This document shows, one piece after another, positions 58,484 through 64,000 of a DNA stretch of 64,000 nucleotides. Location of the stretch: contig NZ_JAEINN010000002.1 of NCBI RefSeq assembly GCF_016342405.1, forward strand, positions 310,001-374,000, read 5' to 3'. The position numbers and the translations under genes are program-made. Position 1 is the first letter of the stretch, and the number at the start of each line of letters is the position of its first letter. The notes beneath the pieces were generated by a model, which was not told where the DNA came from, searched no databases, and saw only the letters and a program-made list of their open reading frames with translations. Origin of the DNA: Maridesulfovibrio ferrireducens. Its GTDB lineage: Bacteria; Desulfobacterota; Desulfovibrionia; Desulfovibrionales; Desulfovibrionaceae.

Positions 58484-59517
58484 TTCGTGGATATATAAAG
58501 TTTTGGCGGAAGATTGAAGACAGTGTTTCATGGTCTCGTGGTATTGAATACCGCGGTTTAATGTCTTCTATTTTAATTCGTACCAGTCGGAAAAAAACAG
58601 CATTTAGAGGAACCGAAATTCAACCCGGTCAATTCGCGGCTGTTCTTTCTAACTGGTGTGATGAGCTTAACCTTGAACGCACAAAGCTTAAACGAATGCT
58701 CAAGGTTTTAAGTGAAGACAGCTTTATAAGTGTTGAAAATGTGCACAACCGTTTTATGTTGGTAAGTGTCTTAAATTGGGCAACTTATCAAGAAAACAGG
58801 GAAGGTATATGCCCAACCAATGCACAACCGATACCCGACCACCGCCCAACTGATACCCAACCAATGCACAACCGATGCACGACCGACGACCCCACCAATG
58901 CACAACCACCGCACAATGACCGCCCAATAGAACAAGAAATAAAGAATATAAGAATTAAGAAAAAGACAGAAGAGAGTACGTCACCTTCCGGCGACGGTTC
59001 GTCCGCTGATGTTCTTCTCGTAGCCGAAAGTAATAAGCCTAAAGGCATACCGAATTGCCCGTATGACTCGATTGTCGAGGTGTATAACCGCATTTTGCCG
59101 CAACTCCCGCAAGTGAAGATGGTCACGGAGAAGCGCAAAAAGGTTTTAAATGCCGCTTGGCGGGGCCATGAAGCTCGGCAAAGTGTCGAGTGGTGGGAAG
59201 CTTATTTCAAACTTGTCCTCAGTTGTCCTTTTTTGCTTGGAAAGAAAAAAGACTGGAAAGCTAATTTTGATTGGCTCCTTTCACCGGGCAATATGGTCAA
59301 AGTTTTGGAAGGACATTTTCGTGAAGAGGCACAACCGCCAGCAACTTACGACGGGACGAATCAGCCCGCTAATGGCGACGCACCGTCTTACAACGGCATG
59401 AAAATTAACAGCGTCGCACAAGGTATGGCGGTGGAAAATGACGCATTAGCGCGGCAAATGATTGTTAACAGAGAGGGAGCGGAAAATGGAAACACCCCTG
59501 CAATTAGAACAAGTTAG
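58480..59517 (+). CDS. Phage replisome organiser with embedded origin
   Basis: 345 residues. The N-terminal 100 residues (MIRGYIKFWRKIEDSVSWSRG, GTEIQPGQFAAVLSNWCDEL, LKRMLKVLSEDSFI) form the winged-helix region common to phage replication initiators. A low-complexity Pro/Asn/His/Thr/Asp linker lies at about 110-150, coded by repeated DNA. The C-terminus (CPYDSIVEVYNRILPQLPQVK, WWEAYFKLVLSCPFLLG, FDWLLSPGNMVKVLEG) is a DnaD-like or loader-contact domain. It should open the origin within its own gene. ATG 58480 overlaps the leader frame. Confidence 0.72.
   Translation: MIRGYIKFWRKIEDSVSWSRGIEYRGLMSSILIRTSRKKTAFRGTEIQPGQFAAVLSNWCDELNLERTKLKRMLKVLSEDSFISVENVHNRFMLVSVLNWATYQENREGICPTNAQPIPDHRPTDTQPMHNRCTTDDPTNAQPPHNDRPIEQEIKNIRIKKKTEESTSPSGDGSSADVLLVAESNKPKGIPNCPYDSIVEVYNRILPQLPQVKMVTEKRKKVLNAAWRGHEARQSVEWWEAYFKLVLSCPFLLGKKKDWKANFDWLLSPGNMVKVLEGHFREEAQPPATYDGTNQPANGDAPSYNGMKINSVAQGMAVENDALARQMIVNREGAENGNTPAIRTS
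58812..58970 (+). repeat. Iteron-like repeats and A-rich tract, candidate replication origin
   Basis: CCCAACCAATGCACAACCGA-T occurs twice exactly (58812-58832 and 58856-58876) and a shortened CCCACCAATGCACAACC at 58891-58907. Directly to the right is an A-rich stretch (58926-58975). Iterons inside the initiator gene followed by AT-rich DNA is the layout of the lambda O origin. Confidence 0.6.
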
Positions 59518-59881
59518 AGACGAATTAATAGCCATGAAGATTGCTTATCCTCATTGCGGATTTACAGGGACAACGATCATGGCCATAGCTCCGCTTTATC
59601 TGCGGGATTTTGAGACAGAAGGCATGTCAGCAAAGGATTTTTTTGAAGCCTGTTCGCTTGCCAGACGAAATAACAAAATGTTTCCGACGGTGGGCGATAT
59701 CGTCAAGGCTCATCGCGAATTGATGGCAGGGGCGCGGGTTCCGCGTAATAGGCCGTCGTTGCCACCGCCGCCGATTACTGATGAGCAGGTAGCAAAAGCA
59801 AAGGCGAATATTAAACGCATTATGGACATGGTGAAAAACGTAAAGCGAGTTCCAAAGTGTCGGACTTATGCGACCCGGTAG
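59486..59881 (+). CDS. Hypothetical phage protein near the replication gene
   Basis: 131 residues: LEQVRDELIAMKIAYPHCGF, DFETEGMSAKDFFEACSLARR, FPTVGDIVKAHREL. The composition and place after a replisome organiser fit a helicase-loader-like or replication accessory protein, but there is no P-loop. ATG 59486 has GGGAG; the frame from 59462 is not supported. Confidence 0.5.
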   Translation: METPLQLEQVRDELIAMKIAYPHCGFTGTTIMAIAPLYLRDFETEGMSAKDFFEACSLARRNNKMFPTVGDIVKAHRELMAGARVPRNRPSLPPPPITDEQVAKAKANIKRIMDMVKNVKRVPKCRTYATR

Positions 59882-59958
59882 GTGATGCCGTCGCTCGAGT
59901 CTTTCGGGCTGGTGGTGATTTTGTAGATATGATTTTAGCCGCAAAGGAGGCGGAAAAG

Positions 59959-60303
59959 ATGCAGAATAATAGCTTAGATTCAATGTGCACAACATGGCGG
60001 CACGATTTCGGGCTTTTAAGCGAAGACATGAAGAACAATGTCAGGAACGAACTTAAACAGCTTCATGCCCACCATGTCGAACCTTTGAACCGTAAAACGG
60101 AGTTGTTAGCAAAGGCTAATCGGTACGGTAGTGCTGCTTTCAGGCTTCACAAGTGGTGTTTTGGTCGGATGTTCACAGGAATAGACCATGCCACTGCAAC
60201 AGCCAGCTTGGGAACTATCTATTATAACCATTTGGGTCATGCTCACAAAATTGCTGGTATGGCTGGAAAATTTTACAAGGAGGCCATGCGAAATGGGAAT
60301 TAA
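59959..60303 (+). CDS. Hypothetical helical phage protein
   Basis: 114 residues, mostly helical, basic (MQNNSLDSMCTTWRHDFGLLSED, ELLAKANRYGSAAFRLHKWCFG). ATG 59959 has AAAGGAGG at the right spacing; a GTG at 59857 gives a longer frame (148 residues) overlapping the previous gene. Possibly a regulator of late genes; not recognised. Confidence 0.5.
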   Translation: MQNNSLDSMCTTWRHDFGLLSEDMKNNVRNELKQLHAHHVEPLNRKTELLAKANRYGSAAFRLHKWCFGRMFTGIDHATATASLGTIYYNHLGHAHKIAGMAGKFYKEAMRNGN

Positions 60304-60769
60304 TAAAGAACAACTTTCAGATTTGATTAAACGAGTATTAACCGAAGCGGGGCTTTATTCTCCCTCGGCTCGGGAGTTATTGCTTTTGACAGCCGCGCAA
60401 GAATCGCTCGGTGGCACTTATTTGCGCCAGCTCGGAAAAGGGCCGGCACTTGGAATATTCCAAATGGAGCCCGCCACGCATGACGATATCTGGTCAAACT
60501 TTCTCGCATATCGTGAACCCTTGGGTGAAAGAATTCTTGAAGTTGCCGGAATGGGTAACGGGCCGGATGAAAAGGCGCTGGAATATAATATTGCTTATGC
60601 AATCCTTATGGCCCGTGTTCACTATCTCCGAGTCAAGTCTCGATTGCCTGATGGTGATGATATTAAGAGACTCGCTGAATATTGGAAGGATTATTTCAAC
60701 ACACCGCTAGGTGCGGGTACTGTTGAAGAAGCCATTCACAATTACAAGCGTTACTGTGAGGATGTTTAA
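60293..60769 (+). CDS. Lysozyme-like transglycosylase-domain phage protein
   Basis: 158 residues from ATG 60293 (AAGGAGG nine bases upstream). The segment LTAAQESLGGTYLRQLGKGPALGIFQMEP has the catalytic glutamate and the GIFQ block of soluble lytic transglycosylases. Without a signal peptide it may be a virion-internal murein hydrolase or an intracellular protein. It overlaps the previous gene by 11 bases. Confidence 0.62.
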   Translation: MGINKEQLSDLIKRVLTEAGLYSPSARELLLLTAAQESLGGTYLRQLGKGPALGIFQMEPATHDDIWSNFLAYREPLGERILEVAGMGNGPDEKALEYNIAYAILMARVHYLRVKSRLPDGDDIKRLAEYWKDYFNTPLGAGTVEEAIHNYKRYCEDV

Positions 60770-60994
60770 ATGCTAGGCGGAATCAAAGAAGTATACTCCG
60801 GCCTTGATGAAATAGCCGCATTCCTAAGACTCTCAACGGTCGTTTTGTCCCGGTATATAAATAACGGACAGGTGAAGATTAAGAAGCTTGGCGGAGCATA
60901 TACCGCTCATCGTGAACAGCTTTTGAAGATCATTGAAAACGGTGTTGAAGAAGTTAAAGTGAAAGTTGAAGAAACAAAAGGAGAAGAGGGCTAA
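60770..60994 (+). CDS. Small DNA-binding protein (excisionase-fold)
   Basis: 74 residues. YSGLDEIAAFLRLSTVVLSRYINNGQVKIKKLGGAYTAHREQL is a MerR/excisionase-like winged helix. Its ATG directly follows the previous stop. The C-terminal tail is charged (VEEVKVKVEETKGEEG). Candidate small terminase-like subunit or regulator; function not proven. Confidence 0.55.
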   Translation: MLGGIKEVYSGLDEIAAFLRLSTVVLSRYINNGQVKIKKLGGAYTAHREQLLKIIENGVEEVKVKVEETKGEEG

Positions 60995-61143
60995 CACTCT
61001 CTTTTTTTGTGAAAAATCTAGAAACGTGTGCTTTTAGTGCCGCGAATGCAAACTAATTACAAAACTATACATTCACTAGAACAACTTACACGAAAGGGCG
61101 TTAATTTCCGCTAAAAGGACATAAAAGCAAGTGAAGGTTAAAA

Positions 61144-61755
61144 ATGAAGGGTTGCCGCCCACTTAAATCTCAAGAACTGGGAACAGCCTTGCAAAGTTTC
61201 CAAGGCTACTACGCAAAGCGCAACGCCGCTCTTCTCGCCCTCGGAGCCAAGAGCGGCTTCCGCATTTTCGAAATCCTGTCAATTCAGGTCAAAGACGTTG
61301 TTCATCAGCGTAAAATTATGCAAGACGTGTCGGTTCAGCGAAAGCATATGAAGCGCAAAATTGAAGGCCGCACGGTATTTTTAAACGAGCTGGCGCAATA
61401 TGCTCTTGTCGAGTGTGTTTCGGAGCTGAAGAGTAGAGGCCATATTTCGCCGGAAACGTATGTTTTCAAATCCCGCAAAGGAACCAATCAGGCTATTTCA
61501 GTGCCGCAAGCATGGCGGGTGCTAAATCAAGTTTTCAAAAGGCTAGGATTTCAAGGCAAGCTCGGAACGCATTGTATGCGAAAAACTTTCGTTCAGGATG
61601 TTTATGACCGGCTAATCGAAATGCGTGAAGACGATCACAGCATAGACCCGCTTCCGATGCTCCAGATGGCGACAGGACACAAAACCTATGATGCTTTGCT
61701 TAAATACCTGTCATTCAGAAACAAGCCCGTTAGGGACGCAATTAGAAACATATGA
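61144..61755 (+). CDS. Second tyrosine recombinase (compact)
   Basis: 203 residues, only a catalytic domain: R in GAKSGFRIFEILSIQ, H-x-x-R in GTHCMRKTF, H in MATGHKTYDALLKYLSF with the tyrosine in the same block. No arm-binding N-terminus. Similar compact recombinases in phages act on site-specific resolution or inversion rather than integration. The excisionase-like gene follows. Confidence 0.85.
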   Translation: MKGCRPLKSQELGTALQSFQGYYAKRNAALLALGAKSGFRIFEILSIQVKDVVHQRKIMQDVSVQRKHMKRKIEGRTVFLNELAQYALVECVSELKSRGHISPETYVFKSRKGTNQAISVPQAWRVLNQVFKRLGFQGKLGTHCMRKTFVQDVYDRLIEMREDDHSIDPLPMLQMATGHKTYDALLKYLSFRNKPVRDAIRNI

Positions 61756-61765
61756 GGATATGAGA

Positions 61766-61963
61766 ATGGGATTAGAAAAATTACACTCAGTAAAAGAAGT
61801 TGCAGAGGCGTGGGGCTATTCCGAAAAGGTCATTCGCCAGCTTATCAAAGTTGGTCAGCTCAAGGCCGTGAAAGTAGGGAAGGGGTACAGGATCAAGGAT
61901 AGTGATGTTAAGGCGTGTCTGGAGCTTGCCGTTGTGGATGGGGTTCATGATGAGGAAGTTTAG
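61766..61963 (+). CDS. Excisionase-type helix-turn-helix protein
   Basis: 65 residues: LHSVKEVAEAWGYSEKVIRQLIKVGQLKAVKVGKGYRIKDSDVKACL, the MerR-like helix-turn-helix of excisionases. GAGGA eight bases before ATG 61766. It is ten bases after the compact recombinase, a natural directionality factor for it. An upstream frame from 61688 lies inside the recombinase gene. Confidence 0.75.
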   Translation: MGLEKLHSVKEVAEAWGYSEKVIRQLIKVGQLKAVKVGKGYRIKDSDVKACLELAVVDGVHDEEV

Positions 61964-61968
61964 GAAAT

Positions 61969-61996
61969 CCCAACCAATATAGGTAAATTGGTTGGG
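61969..61996. terminator. Strong hairpin, convergent terminator
   Basis: Perfect stem CCCAACCAAT - ATAGGTAA - ATTGGTTGGG. It separates the recombinase unit from the convergent cargo gene. Confidence 0.6.
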
Positions 61997-62004
61997 AAAA
62001 ATTG

Positions 62005-63135
62005 TTATTCTAGGTCTTTAGCTAATATAAAGCCAAATTCAAACGGGTGATAAGTAAGAAGTTCAATATATTCTTCCCCATCTAACCCTATAGTTTTGCA
62101 ATGTTGATTCCCTCGAAAATCTTCTTCAACAATTTTCTTGGGTGAAACATTTATTGATTCGGCCCTTTCATAAATGTGAGTTCCTTTAGGGATAATCTTG
62201 TGATGGAATTGATGGTAAGAAGATTTTAACTTTTCGTTGTAACGTTGCTTTGCCATTAAGATCGCAACTGTTGATTGCAGTATGTATTCTGAATTTTTTT
62301 TAATATTCTCATCGTATTTTAAACTATATATGTTTTTTACAATCCACTCTTCGTTATGGTTTAAGTAAACAGGTGGGGTCATTCTGAGGACATTCCAAAA
62401 AGTTATATGGTCAACACCGCTTTTAGTCATTTCATTGTCTACATGGTTGGTGTCTAGGCATATATAATCTGTAGGTGCTTTAACGTGCTCTTTTATATAG
62501 TCTGGAGTCTTTGCATAAGATGGGGCAAAAGAGAAAGAACTCATTAATTTCATGTGTTTTGTTATAGTTCTAAATTGTGAAATATCGTATGCTCTTTCTA
62601 TTTCAATATGTATTGCTTTTCTACACGCTACCAATGTGTTGAAATAATTTTCTTCCTCGTATGAGGAGTATGCTTCATCTATAAAATTTTTTATTGTTTG
62701 GTTTGTAAGGTTGCGCCCCTCATTCATTATCCAAAAATCAACGCCCAAATGATCTAAAGCAACGTCGGAAAGAAAGCTTGAGATGGCAGGAATTAAATTA
62801 TTAATGGCGGTTTTATTTGGTATAATTGCACTGTGTTTAGCACTAACTCTCATTTTATTAAGGTCGTTTAAATGAGTACGATATGGCAACTTTTTTGGGT
62901 CTATTTTTTTGTTGATTTTTTCAATGTATTTATGAAAAGCATCTTTGTCAGCAATATCAATATTTATATGGTCGCAGAGCGCGAGCAAAAGTGATTCTAC
63001 CGCGTCTTGAAGAACAATAATACCAATGCAATTTAAAAAGTCGTTTTCTCTTTTGATATTTATTACAGCATCATCATACTGATGTTTAGCCAAACAAATT
63101 TTACTTAGAACTGTTTCATTCATTGGATTGCTCAT
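62005..63135 (-). CDS. Hypothetical cargo protein with HEPN-like N-terminus
   Basis: 376 residues, AT-rich, no signal peptide. Residues about 15-125 are helical and carry R96-V-S-A-K-H101 (LNKMRVSAKHSAI), the R-x4-H motif that defines HEPN ribonuclease domains, preceded by the usual helices (IVLQDAVESLLLALCDHINI). Residues 170-376 are of unknown fold, with a second R-x3-H-like site (ACRKAIHIEIERAY). HEPN proteins often act in anti-phage abortive infection. The neighbourhood (recombinase, hicAB) fits accessory cargo. Two tandem hairpins lie just upstream and there is no clear ribosome binding site. Confidence 0.5.
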   Translation of the reverse strand: MSNPMNETVLSKICLAKHQYDDAVINIKRENDFLNCIGIIVLQDAVESLLLALCDHINIDIADKDAFHKYIEKINKKIDPKKLPYRTHLNDLNKMRVSAKHSAIIPNKTAINNLIPAISSFLSDVALDHLGVDFWIMNEGRNLTNQTIKNFIDEAYSSYEEENYFNTLVACRKAIHIEIERAYDISQFRTITKHMKLMSSFSFAPSYAKTPDYIKEHVKAPTDYICLDTNHVDNEMTKSGVDHITFWNVLRMTPPVYLNHNEEWIVKNIYSLKYDENIKKNSEYILQSTVAILMAKQRYNEKLKSSYHQFHHKIIPKGTHIYERAESINVSPKKIVEEDFRGNQHCKTIGLDGEEYIELLTYHPFEFGFILAKDLE

Positions 63136-63147
63136 TTTATGGTGTTT

Positions 63148-63202
63148 AACCCGGTCAGTTTTGAATAACTGACCGGGTTTGTTTTTAGCCGGTTAAAAAC
63201 AA
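63148..63202. repeat. Two adjoining perfect inverted repeats
   Basis: AACCCGGTCAGTT - TTGAAT - AACTGACCGGGTT (63148-63179), then TTGTTTTTA - GCCGGT - TAAAAACAA (63179-63202). They fill the gap between hicB and the HEPN-like gene start. Confidence 0.75.
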
Positions 63203-63227
63203 ATCATATAATTCATAATTAAGCCAT

Positions 63228-63644
63228 TTAATTATTAAGTCCCATGCGCGCGGCATAATCCAGAGCCGCACGAGTCATAAACTTTGAACGGTTATCCTTA
63301 TCTACATCTGACTTCTCAACGGCCTTATCAATCTTAGCCAACTTCCATGCCGGAATGGTGAGATTAGCTTTAACGGCTGTTTCATCCAGGAACGAAGTAT
63401 CAATATCGACAAATACTATTGCTCCGTCATTTGCGTACTCGTGTTCCAAAGCTTCAGCCAGCGTGGATGCTTTGCCGGGAAACTCGGACGAATCACGCCC
63501 ATGCATCCACGTTTCTACAGCATCCTGCATTCCATCCATAAGGTCTTCAGGATCATCGCCAGAGGTTATACAACCGGGTAGATCAAGGAAGCCCGCGCTG
63601 TAACTGCCTGACGGCTCCTTCACTACTACTATAGGTAACTTCAT
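63228..63644 (-). CDS. hicB: HicB antitoxin
   Basis: 138 residues: N-terminal partial RNase H fold (MKLPIVVVKEPSGSYSAGFLDLPGC, GDDPEDLMDGMQDAVETW) that masks HicA, and a C-terminal ribbon-helix-helix (NLTIPAWKLAKIDKAVEKS, RSKFMTRAALDYA) for DNA binding. It follows hicA in the operon. Ribosome binding site AAGGGAG. Confidence 0.9.
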   Translation of the reverse strand: MKLPIVVVKEPSGSYSAGFLDLPGCITSGDDPEDLMDGMQDAVETWMHGRDSSEFPGKASTLAEALEHEYANDGAIVFVDIDTSFLDETAVKANLTIPAWKLAKIDKAVEKSDVDKDNRSKFMTRAALDYAARMGLNN

Positions 63645-63691
63645 ATATATACTCCCTTTGAAGGGGCTTGCGCCCCCTCTGTTCGGGTTGG

Positions 63692-63883
63692 TTATTTAAG
63701 TTTCAATTTGGTCTGCTTCTCTTGTTCTCGGAGAAGCCAGCCTTCGATATCTTTGTTTCCTTTTTTTACTTGTGTTTCCCTCCCGTCCGGATGTTCGAAC
63801 TTCCGGTGTTTTGAATTGTGTCCTTTGTTTGTTTCAATGAAGCCGTTCTGTTTCAACAATCTGATTAATTCCCTCGTCTTCAT
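63692..63883 (-). CDS. hicA: HicA toxin
   Basis: 63 residues: TRELIRLLKQNGFIETNKGHNSKHRKFEHPDGRETQVKKGNKDI, the double-stranded-RNA-binding-like HicA fold with the catalytic histidine in the GHNSKH segment. It cleaves mRNA. ATG 63883 is used; it lies at the predicted +1 of the promoter, so the message is probably leaderless. The longer frame would begin upstream of the transcript. Confidence 0.85.
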   Translation of the reverse strand: MKTRELIRLLKQNGFIETNKGHNSKHRKFEHPDGRETQVKKGNKDIEGWLLREQEKQTKLKLK

Positions 63884-63890
63884 GAATATA

Positions 63891-63919
63891 GTTATACGCA
63901 TTAGGCGTATTAATGTCAA
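63891..63919 (-). promoter_or_regulatory. hicAB promoter and operator
   Basis: Minus-strand -35 TTGACA (63919-63914), 17 bases, -10 TATAAC (63896-63891). The operator ATACGC-ATTAG-GCGTAT (63894-63910) covers the spacer and part of the -10 box, as expected for HicB autoregulation. Confidence 0.75.
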
Positions 63920-64000
63920 CAATAAAATGCGCATTATACGTATCTTTTTTTTAATAAATTGATATGAGAAAAATCAACCAAAATTCCCACAACAATTGCA

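Overview
The window looks like a chromosome segment of a marine-type Desulfovibrio relative (Desulfovibrionaceae, sulfate-reducing Desulfobacterota). Reasons: the order multiheme cytochrome c - rnfCDGEAB - apbE, the moderate-to-low GC, the many exported solute-binding and PAS-histidine-kinase proteins, and the protein style. Genus and species cannot be fixed from the sequence alone.

Regions 1-49 kb (chromosomal backbone with small scars): a kinase-like protein, UspA, an orphan solute-binding protein and an SMR exporter (0-2.8 kb); a HATPase/GNAT fusion (2.8-4.3 kb); an arsenic pair arsC-acr3 behind a palindromic operator (4.4-6.3 kb); single-chain L-serine ammonia-lyase and a metallophosphoesterase (6.4-8.8 kb); a FIST sensor translationally coupled to a three-PAS hybrid histidine kinase (9-13 kb); the Rnf operon with a pentaheme cytochrome and an RnfB fused to a GltD-like NAD(P)H/FAD oxidoreductase (13.6-21.4 kb), followed by a structured putative sRNA; an opp/nik-type ABC importer diverging from a SAM methyltransferase (21.6-27.8 kb); an exported nitrilase-fold hydrolase and lipoproteins (28-31 kb); a decayed yqeC/mocA-like locus; an ECF sigma factor operon encoding a membrane-anchored CBM48 protein, a TPR lipoprotein and a Gly/Asn-rich exported protein (32-35.8 kb); an alpha/beta hydrolase between two near-identical hairpins; an exported ankyrin protein; remnants of hsdM and rhuM genes; parvulin; higBA; an fbpABC-type iron importer with a Fur-like box; and a membrane cyclase with three solute-binding domains (45.7-48.9 kb).

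Region 49-64 kb (mobile): a decayed DUF3987 primase-like gene, then the 3' tip of ssrA (tmRNA) as an attachment-site duplicate, a tyrosine integrase, and a prophage or satellite early region running past the right edge. It has a leftward early operon (replication-terminator-like protein, its usual partner, ASCH, zinc-ribbon and very small proteins), a repressor with a divergent rightward operon, a shared 13-bp operator in both early promoters, a replication gene containing iteron-like repeats next to an A-rich tract (a lambda-like origin), a transglycosylase-like protein, a second tyrosine recombinase with an excisionase-like protein, a HEPN-like cargo gene and hicAB. A RelE-type toxin with an unusually long, TPR-like antitoxin lies in the immunity region. 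No structural, terminase or portal genes are visible, so the element may be a satellite or may simply continue beyond the window.
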